A DNA stretch of 64,000 bases from positions 1 to 64,000 of the forward strand of contig NZ_NGJU01000004.1 in the NCBI RefSeq assembly GCF_003987495.1. Direction: 5' to 3'. The position numbers were made by a program, and so were the translations under genes. The number at the start of each line of letters is the position of its first letter. The stretch's first letter is position 1. Below, one piece after another: positions 24,632 to 35,892 of this stretch. This stretch comes from Vagococcus salmoninarum. Lineage in GTDB: Bacteria > Bacillota > Bacilli > Lactobacillales > Vagococcaceae. The notes beneath the pieces were generated by a model. The model was not told the origin of the DNA and did no database searches. It saw nothing but the letters and a program-made list of their open reading frames with translations.

Positions 24632-25933
24632 ATGAATCGTTTTTTTAAATTAACTGAAAACGGCACGACGATTAAAACAGAAATCGCTGCCGGCTTTACG
24701 ACTTTCTTAACAATGTCATATATTATCATTGTCAATCCAGCGATTTTAACAGCTGCTGGGATTCCTGCTAACCAAGTCTTTATGGCAACCATTATTTCAG
24801 CCGTCATCGCTTCAACTTGGATGGGCTTAGTTGCTAACTATCCGATTGCGATCGCCCCTGGCTTAGGACTTAACGCTTACTTTGTTTCTGTCGTAGCTAC
24901 TGGAGTTGACTACAAGACCGCTTTTTCTTCTGTCTTTATTGCCGGGGTCATCTTCTTACTTCTATCATTAACAACTTTTCGGGAGAAATTAATTTTAGCG
25001 ATTCCGGAATCATTAAAATCAGCGATTTCAGCTGGGATTGGTTTGTTTATCGCTTTTGTCGGCTTACGTCTCTCAAGTGTTATTGTGGCTGATCCAGTTA
25101 ACTTAGTTAAACTAGGTGACCTTCATAGTCCAGGTGTTTTATTAGCCCTCTTTGGTTTAATTTTAACCGTTGTTCTGTTATTACTAAACGTTCCAGGAGC
25201 CATCTTTGTAGGCATGATTATTATTGCCTTACTGGCAGTGATTACGGGTCAAATTAAATTTGATGGCTTTATGAGTCTTCCAAGTTTCGGTGATCAATTA
25301 ATGATTACTAACCCACTCAAACCCTTTAAAGACATCGTTGACCATAGTTTATACGGCGCAGTCTTGTCATTCCTCTTAATTACAATTTTCGACACTACCG
25401 GCACGATGATTGGTGTCGCCAAACGAGCTGGCCTAATGAAAGATGGTAATTTACCACGAGCGAAACAAGCCTTATTCGCTGATGCTTTAGGAACAACTGT
25501 TGGTGCCGTCTTTGGAACTAGCCCAACTACAGCATACATCGAATCAGGAACTGGCGTTGCTGTTGGTGGACGAACTGGTTTAACGACAATTACTGTTGCT
25601 GTCTTATTTTTCTTATCAAGCTTCTTTTATCCGGTTGTCAGTGTCTTAGCAAGTGCCCCAGCCGTTACCGCTCCGGCTTTAATCATCGTCGGCAGTATGA
25701 TGATTGGTGAAGCTGCTAACATTAATTGGGAAGATTTATCAGAGGGCTTTCCAGCTTTTCTAGTCATTATCACCATGCCTTTAACTAGTAGTATTGCCAC
25801 TGGTTTAGCACTTGGTTTTATGACTTATCCCATTACTAAATTTATTAAAGGGCAATCAAAAGAAGTTCACCCTTTAATTTACGTCTTTGCTGTCTTATTC
25901 TTTATTCAATTATTCCTCTTAGGAGGACATTAA
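24632..25933 (+). CDS. NCS2-type purine nucleobase permease (AzgA/PbuG-like)
   Basis: A 433-residue membrane protein with about 12-14 hydrophobic segments. It has the AzgA-type N-terminus (FFKLTENGTTIKTEIAAGFTTFLTMSYIIIVNP) and the conserved GLGLNAYF-like stretch (here APGLGLNAYF), LFDTTGT-like IFDTTGTMIG and ALGTTVGAVFGTSPTTAYIESGTG. Members import guanine, hypoxanthine or adenine with protons. ATG 24632 follows AAAGGAG; an upstream ATG-less extension of 15 codons is not needed. A PurBox-like site precedes it and a two-way terminator follows. Confidence 0.92.
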   Translation: MNRFFKLTENGTTIKTEIAAGFTTFLTMSYIIIVNPAILTAAGIPANQVFMATIISAVIASTWMGLVANYPIAIAPGLGLNAYFVSVVATGVDYKTAFSSVFIAGVIFLLLSLTTFREKLILAIPESLKSAISAGIGLFIAFVGLRLSSVIVADPVNLVKLGDLHSPGVLLALFGLILTVVLLLLNVPGAIFVGMIIIALLAVITGQIKFDGFMSLPSFGDQLMITNPLKPFKDIVDHSLYGAVLSFLLITIFDTTGTMIGVAKRAGLMKDGNLPRAKQALFADALGTTVGAVFGTSPTTAYIESGTGVAVGGRTGLTTITVAVLFFLSSFFYPVVSVLASAPAVTAPALIIVGSMMIGEAANINWEDLSEGFPAFLVIITMPLTSSIATGLALGFMTYPITKFIKGQSKEVHPLIYVFAVLFFIQLFLLGGH

Positions 25934-25935
25934 CA

Positions 25936-25974
25936 AAAAGAGTTGCTTCTTAAAAAACGAAGCAACTCTCTTTT

Positions 25975-25976
<2 letters not shown>
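25936..25976. terminator. Bidirectional terminator
   Basis: GAGTTGCTTC (25940-25949) pairs with GAAGCAACTC (25959-25968), with A5 before and T6 after. It ends the permease (+) and the GH1 gene (-). Confidence 0.8.
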
Positions 25977-28774
<2,798 letters not shown>

Positions 28775-28848
28775 TTTTTTTCCTCCTTAATCTTGTAACT
28801 AACATTGCTTACTCATTAATAGTAACCCCTTACATTGTTTTTTGACTA

Positions 28849-28890
28849 ATAGTTATGTACTATATCAAGTATAGTCAGTGACTATACTTG
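28849..28890 (+). promoter_or_regulatory. Palindromic operator region between PTS IIC and LysR genes
   Basis: A perfect 25-bp palindrome (28866-28890; arm CAAGTATAGTCA, centre G) ends just before the lysR ribosome site. A smaller one, ATAGT-N5-ACTAT (28849-28863), abuts it. LysR-type proteins bind T-N11-A dyads in such divergent regions, so this is the likely operator for autoregulation and control of the PTS/GH1 pair. The factor assignment is inference. Confidence 0.6.
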
Positions 28891-28905
28891 GATGGAGGAA
28901 CCCTT

Positions 28906-29796
28906 ATGGAACTTAGATTACTAAAGTACTTTGTGACACTTTGCGAGGAGAAGAACTATGTTCGTGCGGCCAAACGCTTATTTATTACTCAACCGACCTT
29001 AAGTCAGCAAATGAAGCTTTTAGAAGAAAATTGTCAAGTCAAGTTATTTCAAAAACATAATAAGCAGCTGACCTTAACAAAAGCTGGTGAGCTCCTTTAT
29101 TTCGAAGCCCAAAACATTCTCAAACATGTCAATGCTGTTAGCGTGGCCTTGCAAGATCTAAGTCACTCTCAAGCCAATAAAATTACGTTATATAGTTCTG
29201 GTTGTCACTTTTTCACTGAAGTTCTGTATCAATTTTCCCGACAATACCCTACTGTTTCCGTTAAGATGGATGAAAGTAGTAGTCGCAACGTCGTCAAACA
29301 TATCCTTGATGCTCGGGCTAGTTTTGGCGCAGCCTATTCATCACTAATTGAACCTAATGACTCTATCTCTATGGAAACCTTATTCGAAGATCAATTTGTC
29401 GTCGTAGTTAATAAAGTTCATCCTTGGAGTAACAAAGAACATATTTCTTTAAAAGAAGTCCTAGAACAAACGCTAGTCTTAGCCAAACCTGGTATCGCTG
29501 TCCGAAACATGCTAGATCGCTTTGCCACAGAACATAACTTGTTAGTCACACCCCAATATGAATTTCCTAATTTTGTTCCTTGTCTTGATTCAGTTCAACG
29601 TAATATTGGTATTTCGTTATTACCTCTCAGTTTTTTAAAATTTCGTTCTTTAGATTCGATTCACATTCTTAAAATAAGCGACCCCTTACCTGTTGCTGCC
29701 ATTGCTTTAATTTATCGAAAAGACCATGCTTTTAGTGACATGGAACTAGCTTTTATTGAAAAAACAAAGACTACTCTAAAACAAGTGATTATTTAA
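28906..29796 (+). CDS. LysR-family transcriptional regulator
   Basis: The N-terminal helix-turn-helix (MELRLLKYFVTLCEEKNYVRAAKRLFITQPTLSQQMK, residues 1-37, quoted here as LLKYFVTLCEEKNYVRAAKR) is a textbook LysR motif. The remainder is the two-lobed effector-binding domain (296 aa). ATG 28906 is chosen over an upstream in-frame ATG at 28888 because the GGAGGA site (28894-28899) lies between them. Effector unknown. Its divergence from a beta-glucoside PTS/GH1 operon makes it the probable regulator, which is unusual since such operons normally use antiterminators, GntR or PRD regulators. Confidence 0.9.
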   Translation: MELRLLKYFVTLCEEKNYVRAAKRLFITQPTLSQQMKLLEENCQVKLFQKHNKQLTLTKAGELLYFEAQNILKHVNAVSVALQDLSHSQANKITLYSSGCHFFTEVLYQFSRQYPTVSVKMDESSSRNVVKHILDARASFGAAYSSLIEPNDSISMETLFEDQFVVVVNKVHPWSNKEHISLKEVLEQTLVLAKPGIAVRNMLDRFATEHNLLVTPQYEFPNFVPCLDSVQRNIGISLLPLSFLKFRSLDSIHILKISDPLPVAAIALIYRKDHAFSDMELAFIEKTKTTLKQVII

Positions 29797-29802
29797 GACA
29801 GA

Positions 29803-29858
29803 AAAAAACTAGGTCAGAGGGATGCTTAATAGCCATCTTTCTCTGTCCTAGTTTTTTA
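29803..29858. terminator. Bidirectional terminator
   Basis: AAAACTAGGTCAGAG (29805-) pairs with the CTCTGTCCTAGTTTT arm (ending 29856), with A and T runs on either side. It serves lysR (+) and tetR (-). Confidence 0.75.
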
Positions 29859-29891
29859 TTTAAGTTCACTTCTTTTGAATAATTAGTTTAG

Positions 29892-30464
29892 TTATTCTTC
29901 ACTCTTATCTTGTAAAAATAGTTCCACTTGGAATCGTAAATATTGTTCCCGATGTCTTTTATCTCCCATATTAATACCACTATAGGCTCTAAAATCCGCA
30001 GCTCTTAGGAACAACAATTCTGTAAAGCTAGTAATTTGTAAAGCAATCATTCGACTGTATTGAACTGGAATGCGATGTTGATAAAATTCTTCAATAATTT
30101 CCAGTATTTCCATTGGCACTTCTAAAGGTTTCGCTAATAACTTATAAGGGACACTTAGCTCTAAAAACTTCTGGAAAGCCACTGAAATATCACAGTAATA
30201 ATTTAACACCCGGTACAAACGTTCCCGAGGTTCTAGCTGATTATCAATCACTGAAGCTAAAGGTTTCACTTTTTCTTCTATTACAGCTGCAATCGCTTGG
30301 TTAACTAGTTCATCTTTACTCTTAAAAAAGTAGTTAATCATTGCTAAATTTGCATCAGCTTCTTTGGCAATTTGCCTAGCTGTTACTTTATTTGGGAACT
30401 CCGCTGCTAGTAATAAATTAATTGCTGCACTAAGTAACCGCCCCTTAGTATCTTGCTCATCCAT
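29892..30464 (-). CDS. TetR-family transcriptional regulator
   Basis: The N-terminal helix-turn-helix reads GRLLSAAINLLLAAEFPNKV, then TARQIAKEADANLAMINYFFKSKDELV, matching TetR signatures (tRxIAxxAgvn.a.inYyFksKdeL). The C-terminal ~130 residues are the variable ligand domain. ATG 30464 (190 aa) follows GAGGTGG; a GTG four codons earlier is possible. It lies about 50 bp downstream of the Crp/Fnr-type gene on the same strand. Target and ligand are unknown. Confidence 0.88.
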   Translation of the reverse strand: MDEQDTKGRLLSAAINLLLAAEFPNKVTARQIAKEADANLAMINYFFKSKDELVNQAIAAVIEEKVKPLASVIDNQLEPRERLYRVLNYYCDISVAFQKFLELSVPYKLLAKPLEVPMEILEIIEEFYQHRIPVQYSRMIALQITSFTELLFLRAADFRAYSGINMGDKRHREQYLRFQVELFLQDKSEE

Positions 30465-30516
30465 AGTTTCTGCCACCTCTCACAAACGTGTTTAATTATT
30501 GTTTAATTACAGTTTA

Positions 30517-31164
30517 TCATGAATGGATGGCTTTTGCGATATCTTCAAGCTTTTTTTTATTTAAAATGCGATAAAATGTTCCTTCTTTCACGATTAACTC
30601 TTGCTGACGGAGTTCTTGAAACGTATGGAGAAGGTGGCGATAACTAACGTTTAAATACTCGGCAACTTCAGTGTGTTTCTCCCGATAAAGTCCTTGGTTT
30701 TCTGCAAATAAAACAAAAGCCCCTAAACGATTAATTAAAGGATAATTCAAACTTTCCGTTAAGCGCTCGGTTCGAAGAAGTAACTTCTTCCCTAAATACT
30801 GATTCAGTCCTAAGAGAAACGAATTACTTGTTAAAAGTTGTGCTTTTGCTATGGCTACAGGGACTACTAAACACGTACAGTTTGTTTGAGCAATCACATC
30901 TTTTGTTCGCTCTTCGATGCCTAATAAGCTTAACTCACCAACTAGCTCGCCAGTGCTAAGGAACTGGATTAGCGACTGTTTGCCATCTTCATGGAGTAAA
31001 TAAATTTTAGCTTTACCAGCTAGTAAAAAAAATAATTTATCTGTTCCTTGATTAAACTTGATTAACCTTTCACCAACTTGATAAGTCTTGATTTCTCCAA
31101 TGTCTTGCAAGCTCCTGCCAAATTGTTCTTCCAGTAAGGTGATTGCTAGCAGATGTTTTTCCAT
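30517..31164 (-). CDS. Crp/Fnr-family transcriptional regulator (YeiL-like)
   Basis: Residues about 15-125 are a cyclic-nucleotide-binding-like domain (GERLIKFNQGTDKLFFLLAG, STGELVGELSLLG). Residues 150-210 form a Crp-type winged helix (HTEVAEYLNVSYRHLLHTFQELRQQELIV). The arrangement resembles YeiL-type members found in lactic acid bacteria. No Fnr-style cysteine cluster is at the N-terminus; Cys pairs are limited to NCTCLVV, so oxygen sensing by FeS is not shown. It is divergent from the YczE-like gene, and a Crp-type palindrome lies in the shared region. Confidence 0.88.
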   Translation of the reverse strand: MEKHLLAITLLEEQFGRSLQDIGEIKTYQVGERLIKFNQGTDKLFFLLAGKAKIYLLHEDGKQSLIQFLSTGELVGELSLLGIEERTKDVIAQTNCTCLVVPVAIAKAQLLTSNSFLLGLNQYLGKKLLLRTERLTESLNYPLINRLGAFVLFAENQGLYREKHTEVAEYLNVSYRHLLHTFQELRQQELIVKEGTFYRILNKKKLEDIAKAIHS

Positions 31165-31178
31165 TTTATCACTCCTAA

Positions 31179-31194
31179 TGTGAGATATCTCATA
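31179..31194 (+). promoter_or_regulatory. Crp/Fnr-type box in divergent region
   Basis: TGTGAGATATCTCATA has the TGTGA-N6-TCACA form with one mismatch and a perfect 12-bp core palindrome TGAGATATCTCA. It lies 15 bp before the start of the Crp/Fnr-type gene and overlaps a TATAAT (31193-31198) directed at the YczE-like gene. It is a natural site for autoregulation and control of the neighbour. Confidence 0.6.
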
Positions 31195-31242
31195 TAATTA
31201 TCTTAGGAAAGCTGATAAATTACAAGTGAAAGGAATGATTAC

Positions 31243-31872
31243 ATGTTAAAAAAAGAGTTTGCTTTAGCTAGCTCCTTCGCTTTTTATTTATTAACCGCCT
31301 TTGGCATTAGCTTAACTATTTCCGCTGGAGTAGGCGTTAGTAGTTTTAATTCTTTAAATTTAAGCTTAGCTTATTTGAGCCACTTAAAAATTGGTACAGT
31401 GACTATTTTAGTCAATGGCAGTTTTCTTTTCGCATACATCTGCCTAACTAACTTTAAATTGAAAGGGACTTATCTCCGCCAATTAATTGCCCTCCTAGCC
31501 TTTGGACAAGTCATTAATTTTTTCTCTTATCAAATCTTAGGCAATTTTACCCTGAACAGTTACCCGTTAAAACTCAGTATATTTATTTTAGGCTTAGCTT
31601 TAGCAGGCTTTGGAACAGGGATGGTTCTTAATTTACACGTTTTAACTTTCCCAATCGAAGGAGTTTGTCTCATCTTAGCTGAAAAAACAGCCTTCACATT
31701 TAAACAACTTCGCTATAGTATTGATCTTTTTTCAGTCGCTTTCTCCCTCTTAGTAACTTTAATGACTTCTGCCCCCTTAGTTGTTCGGGAAGGAACCTTT
31801 CTGAGCTTGTTTTTACTTTCCTTTTTCATCAGTCAGACGAAACTTTCCTTTGATCAAAAAAAGGCACCGTGA
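31243..31872 (+). CDS. YczE/YitT-like integral membrane protein
   Basis: A 209-residue protein with about five hydrophobic segments and the family pattern FGISLTISAGVGVSSFNSLNLSLAYL near the N-terminus (quoted in part: ISAGVGVSSFNSLNLSL) and GTGMVLNLHVLTFPIEGVCL in the middle. YczE/YyaS-type proteins are of unknown transport role. It commonly pairs with a Crp/Fnr-type regulator in lactic acid bacteria. The stop codon and last four codons (KKAP) lie inside repeat copy B, so the repeat forms the gene's 3' end and probable terminator. Confidence 0.85.
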   Translation: MLKKEFALASSFAFYLLTAFGISLTISAGVGVSSFNSLNLSLAYLSHLKIGTVTILVNGSFLFAYICLTNFKLKGTYLRQLIALLAFGQVINFFSYQILGNFTLNSYPLKLSIFILGLALAGFGTGMVLNLHVLTFPIEGVCLILAEKTAFTFKQLRYSIDLFSVAFSLLVTLMTSAPLVVREGTFLSLFLLSFFISQTKLSFDQKKAP

Positions 31873-32032
31873 CAGTAGTCGACGCCCCCTTGATTTTGAC
31901 GAACGTTATTTGACTAACGGGTTCCAAAAGTCAAATACTACGATAATTTCAACAAATCCGTACAATCAAAAGAACTGATTGTTCGGATTTATTTCCAATT
32001 ACTTGTATTTAAACGACTGTTGTCACACCTCC
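31861..32032 (-). repeat. Structured intergenic repeat, copy B (short form)
   Basis: This ~172-bp element on the minus strand shares 57 identical nucleotides (31962-32018) with copy A, in opposite orientation. Its ends are imperfect inverted repeats (GTGACAACAGTCGT against GTGACAGTAGTCGA). The core folds as AAATCCG-A-ACAATCA with TGATTGT-A-CGGATTT; a second stem is TATTTGAC/GTCAAATA, with an outer CGT/ACG pairing. It lacks both hairpin modules of copy A. It overlaps the end of the YczE-like gene. Confidence 0.85.
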
Positions 32033-32042
32033 TTTAGTCGAT

Positions 32043-33017
32043 TTAACTAAACCAGGAGCTAGCTGTTTCAGCTAAGACTTGATTCAGACTTTCCATGTTT
32101 TGGCGCCCTGTTGTTTGGAGCCAGTGACGAGTGGCTGCTTCCCCGTCTTTCACAAAGATTTCAACAGCAGCGGCCCAAGTTGCCCGACCACAAAGGACAC
32201 CGTTAAAGGTTGAGCCCCCAGCTTTAGCAAATCGTAAGGTTGCTTGAAACAACGCCGCCGATACGCCAGCACTTAAAAAAATAAAAGGTAAATTAGTGGC
32301 TGCGCTTTGGGCTTTGAATAAGGCACTGGCCTCTGCCTGAGTATGAATGACTGGACCTTTAGCAAAGCCTTCAACGAAAGCCATATTAACTGGCACTTCG
32401 ACTTTCAAGACATCCACATTGTAACGGTCTTTAGAAAATTCTTCCATCATTGCTAGCACTTTGGCAGGTTTTTTCATTGCGAATTCTTGACTGTTGTTAT
32501 CGCTGATATGCTGATCGTAAGATAATAATTCTAAGTAAAAAGGCATCTCTTCACTACGACATTCCGAACCAATTCTTTCAACGAAAGCTTGTTTGACTTG
32601 GTTGATTGCTTCATCTTCTTCAAAATCATAATAAAGTAAAAACTTCACTGCCTCAGCCCCAGCTTCTTTGATTCTTTTAGCTGACATTTCCGGAATCAAG
32701 TCTGGCAAACGACCTGGCACAGTCGTGTCATAACCAGTTTGTTCGTAAGCTAATAATAAACCAGTCGTTTCTTCTCGTTTTTCAGCTCCTAATCCCCCAT
32801 ACTCAGGATCAAGTAAAATCGCTGAGGCGAAAGGCGTTAATTCTTCTGAGACTAAGCCTTTAAAAGTTTCAATCATTTGCGGATCAAGTTCGGTGACACC
32901 GGCTTGAGCCATCATTTTTTTCATTGCGCCTCGTTGATCAATCGCCAAAGCGGAGATGATGCCTTCTTTCGTTGATAATTGCTGCATTTTTTTTAATTTT
33001 TCTGCTGTCAGTGTCAT
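32043..33017 (-). CDS. lacD: Tagatose-1,6-bisphosphate aldolase, class I
   Basis: LacD cleaves tagatose 1,6-bisphosphate to glyceraldehyde 3-phosphate and dihydroxyacetone phosphate. Motifs fit: SALAIDQRGAMKKM near residue 22, LLDPEYGG, EAVKFLLYYDF, and the Schiff-base Lys candidate in VLKVEVPV (about residue 205). Length 324 aa is standard. It ends the operon lacC - PTS IIBC - PTS IIA - lacD, with 2-bp spacing after the IIA gene. A second, class II aldolase lies at 37.4 kb, so the locus codes for two unrelated enzymes of this kind. Confidence 0.93.
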   Translation of the reverse strand: MTLTAEKLKKMQQLSTKEGIISALAIDQRGAMKKMMAQAGVTELDPQMIETFKGLVSEELTPFASAILLDPEYGGLGAEKREETTGLLLAYEQTGYDTTVPGRLPDLIPEMSAKRIKEAGAEAVKFLLYYDFEEDEAINQVKQAFVERIGSECRSEEMPFYLELLSYDQHISDNNSQEFAMKKPAKVLAMMEEFSKDRYNVDVLKVEVPVNMAFVEGFAKGPVIHTQAEASALFKAQSAATNLPFIFLSAGVSAALFQATLRFAKAGGSTFNGVLCGRATWAAAVEIFVKDGEAATRHWLQTTGRQNMESLNQVLAETASSWFS

Positions 33018-33019
33018 TT

Positions 33020-33472
33020 TTACGCTCCTAAGTTTGAATTTATAATCTGGTGAATTTCCTTAGCTGTAGTGGCTAATTTCAAGGCCTCTTTAATCGGTTC
33101 TTGCATTAACATCCGGGCAACTTTTGATAAGAGCTTTATGTGAGTCGTGCCAGCTTCTCCTGCTGGAATTAATAAGGCGACAACAAAAGTAATTGCTTGG
33201 CCATCAAGGGACTGCCACTCAATCCCTTCTTTCAGACTAATAATGATTATCCCTGGTCTGTTAATAGCTGAACTTTTACCATGTGGGATTGCAAAACCAT
33301 CCATCATTCCCGTCGTGCCTTCTTGCTCCCGAGCTTTTAAACTAGCGATTACTTCCATCGGTTGAGTTGCGATGTTTGCTGCGACAGCGATAGCGGCGAT
33401 TTCCGTAAATACTTCTGCTTGGTTGGCGTAAGTAGCGGCGACTTTAATTTGTTCTTCTCTTAAAATGTCCAT
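33020..33472 (-). CDS. PTS fructose-family IIA component
   Basis: A 150-residue phosphocarrier of the fructose/mannitol IIA type. The phosphorylated His is in GFAIPHGKSSAI (about residue 62), preceded by REQEGTTGMM. It passes phosphate from HPr to the adjacent IIBC. ATG 33472 is preferred (GAGGG about 7 nt upstream); a TTG two codons earlier is possible. It lies between IIBC (8 bp gap) and lacD. Confidence 0.92.
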   Translation of the reverse strand: MDILREEQIKVAATYANQAEVFTEIAAIAVAANIATQPMEVIASLKAREQEGTTGMMDGFAIPHGKSSAINRPGIIIISLKEGIEWQSLDGQAITFVVALLIPAGEAGTTHIKLLSKVARMLMQEPIKEALKLATTAKEIHQIINSNLGA

Positions 33473-33485
33473 TTTCAACCCTCTT

Positions 33486-34889
33486 TTAAGCTAATTCGCT
33501 ATTATTTTTTTCGAATTTCCGTTTTTGTAAGAGCCCTAGTAAGACTCCACCAACTAGCGAGCCAATGAGAATCGCGCTCACCCAAGCAAGTTTGCCTGTG
33601 ACAACTGGTAGTACTAAGAAACCACCGTGGGGCGCTGGGACTTGCACTCGCATTAAATAAGTTAAGATTGCTGAAATTGATGAACCAATCATCATAATTG
33701 GCAAGACTCGCAAAGGGTCTTTAGCAGCAAAAGGAATGGCCCCTTCGGTAATATGAGTTGAGCCTAAAATAATGTTAACAAAACCTGCATTGCGATCCGT
33801 TTCATCGAAATATTTACCGAATAAAGCGACAGCGATACCAGTAATTAATGGTGGGGCAATACAAGCGGCTGACACTCCTGCCATAAAGTAATGATTGCCT
33901 TGGGCTAATAAGGCGGTTCCAGTCACATAAGCAGCTTTATTCACAGGTCCGCCCATGTCGAAAGCACACATACAACCTACTAGTAAGCCTAAGATAATCG
34001 GATTAGAGTCTTGGAAGCCTGTTAAAAAACTCATCATCCCTTCGTTAATGGCATTCATCGGAATAACTAAGAAATACATGCCTAAACCAGTAATAAAGAC
34101 CCCTAAAACCGGGTATAAGAAAATTGCTTTTAAACCATCTAAGGCTTTTGGTAGTTTCTTTAATAAGTGACTAAGTAAGACAATCACATAGCCCCCTAGG
34201 AAACCTGAAACAATTCCCCCTAAGAAACCGGCACCACCATTTAAGGCAATCATCCCACCAACAAAACCAACGACTAAACCTGGTCGTTTGGCAATACTTT
34301 CACCAATATAGGCTGACAAAATCGGAACCATTGCCCCCATTGCTAACCCACCAATTTCCATTAACATGGCGGCAAATTGATTGTATTGTTCATTAGCAGG
34401 ATCAGCAGAATAAATCCCCCATAAGAAACTCATGGCAATTAAGACTCCGCCACCGACGACAAAAGGTAACATATGGGATACGCCGTTCATTAAATCTTTG
34501 TAAATTTTGCGACCGATGTTTAAGTCATTACGACTAACCTCATTACTATTGCCAGTTTGAGCAGCGCCTGATACCTTGCCTTTACCGGCTAAAGCATCAG
34601 CGATTAATTGCTCGGCCTCACGAATGCCTTTCGAAACCGAGACATCAATGACCCGTTTCCCAGCAAAACGCTCAGGGTGGACATCTTTATCTGCAGCAAT
34701 AATCACAACTTCCGCCTCAGCAATCTCTTGACTACTTAATTGATTTTCAATCCCGACTTGACCATGAGTTTCAACTTTAATTGTGACACCGGCTTTTTTA
34801 GCGGCTTGTTCTAAAGCTTCTTGTGCCATATACGTATGGGCAATCCCAGTTGGACAACCTGTAGCTGCAATAATTTGATACTTCGTCAT
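33486..34889 (-). CDS. PTS fructose-family IIBC component
   Basis: The IIB domain (residues 1-100) has the active Cys in AATGCPTGIAHTYMA (Cys12). After a linker, IIC (about 125-460) has eight to ten hydrophobic segments with DMGGPVNKAAY and the PAPHGG motif typical of FruA-type IIC. Fructose-family IIBC proteins take up fructose, mannose-type sugars or tagatose. With lacC and lacD in the same operon, a sugar that becomes tagatose phosphate is more likely than fructose (inference). Confidence 0.92.
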   Translation of the reverse strand: MTKYQIIAATGCPTGIAHTYMAQEALEQAAKKAGVTIKVETHGQVGIENQLSSQEIAEAEVVIIAADKDVHPERFAGKRVIDVSVSKGIREAEQLIADALAGKGKVSGAAQTGNSNEVSRNDLNIGRKIYKDLMNGVSHMLPFVVGGGVLIAMSFLWGIYSADPANEQYNQFAAMLMEIGGLAMGAMVPILSAYIGESIAKRPGLVVGFVGGMIALNGGAGFLGGIVSGFLGGYVIVLLSHLLKKLPKALDGLKAIFLYPVLGVFITGLGMYFLVIPMNAINEGMMSFLTGFQDSNPIILGLLVGCMCAFDMGGPVNKAAYVTGTALLAQGNHYFMAGVSAACIAPPLITGIAVALFGKYFDETDRNAGFVNIILGSTHITEGAIPFAAKDPLRVLPIMMIGSSISAILTYLMRVQVPAPHGGFLVLPVVTGKLAWVSAILIGSLVGGVLLGLLQKRKFEKNNSELA

Positions 34890-34907
34890 GTTTTCTCCCT
34901 CTTTCTT

Positions 34908-35828
34908 TTAAATCTGGGTAATCCTGATTTCTTCTGATAAAGTTAAGACATCTGAAAAATCCGTTAAGCCTTCAGTGAACGCCGTGGAACTGGCAGCTGC
35001 AATACTAAATTTTAAACAATTCTGCAAGTCTTCCCCTTTTGTTAATAAACCAAGAAACGTCCCTAATAAAGTGTCGCCTGCACAGGCGGAATTAACGAGT
35101 TGACCTCTAGGAGCATTCCCTTGTAATGATAGTTCTTCTGAAAAGTAACAAGCTCCTCGCTCCCCTAAAGACACAATCACATGTTTCGCACCTAAGGAAA
35201 CTAGTTTTTGTCCGTAAAAATGAATCTCTTTTTCAGTCAAGTCTGTTTTGCCAAACAGAGCAGCCAGTTCCTCTTCGTTAGGCTTCAGGCAAAAAGGACG
35301 ATACTTTAATAGCTCTAACAAAATTGGTGAACTCGTATCGATCGCTAATGGAACCTTCCGTTCATAAGTTAATTCCGCTAACCTTAGTAAATCATGATCG
35401 CTAATGCCTTTCGGGTTACTTCCTGAGACACACAGCAGGTCCCCAGCTGTTAACTGACTGATTTTACCTAGTAACTCAGTAAAAGCGACTTTCGGAATAG
35501 TTGGCCCTTGGTTGACTAGTTTGTACTCTTGCTTTTGATCTTCGACTTTCGTAAAGACATTAATCCGCGTTGCTTCAGTGACGTCTACAAAATCTGTGCT
35601 AATACCTTTTTCCACGAGGGATTTTTTGATAAATTCTCCCGTGAAGCCTCCAGTAAACCCAATTGCTTGATTGTCGATTCCTAACATTTTTAAAACAAAA
35701 GAAACATTTACCCCTTTGCCATTAGGCTGAATATCATCTTCTAGTGTTCGGTTGACAACTTTAGGTAAAAAGGAGTTCGTTCTTACAAATAAATCAATTG
35801 CTGGATTCATTGTGCAGGTCACGATCAT
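34908..35828 (-). CDS. lacC: Tagatose-6-phosphate kinase / 1-phosphofructokinase family
   Basis: This PfkB-family kinase phosphorylates a ketohexose phosphate. It opens MIVTCTMNPAIDLFV, has PNGKGVNVSFVLK (substrate loop), KPNEEEL and the ATP/anion-hole motif SACAGDTLLGTFLG with the base Asp. The motif reads CAGDT in place of the more frequent GAGDS/T. Sequence does not separate tagatose-6-phosphate kinase from 1-phosphofructokinase; the lacD neighbour favours the former. ATG 35828 is chosen for its AAGAAAGAG site; a GTG three codons earlier exists. First gene of its operon. Confidence 0.85.
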   Translation of the reverse strand: MIVTCTMNPAIDLFVRTNSFLPKVVNRTLEDDIQPNGKGVNVSFVLKMLGIDNQAIGFTGGFTGEFIKKSLVEKGISTDFVDVTEATRINVFTKVEDQKQEYKLVNQGPTIPKVAFTELLGKISQLTAGDLLCVSGSNPKGISDHDLLRLAELTYERKVPLAIDTSSPILLELLKYRPFCLKPNEEELAALFGKTDLTEKEIHFYGQKLVSLGAKHVIVSLGERGACYFSEELSLQGNAPRGQLVNSACAGDTLLGTFLGLLTKGEDLQNCLKFSIAAASSTAFTEGLTDFSDVLTLSEEIRITQI

Positions 35829-35892
35829 CTTCTTCACTCTTTCTTTTAGTTAATTATTCTGTTCTATGTTAGAATTATGTCATAAAAAAGAA

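Noticed and set aside
32043-35828. Fructose operon (fruRKA) annotation
   Set aside because: The PTS is fructose-type, but LacD and an RpiR regulator rather than a DeoR-type FruR argue for tagatose or a related sugar; the question stays open.
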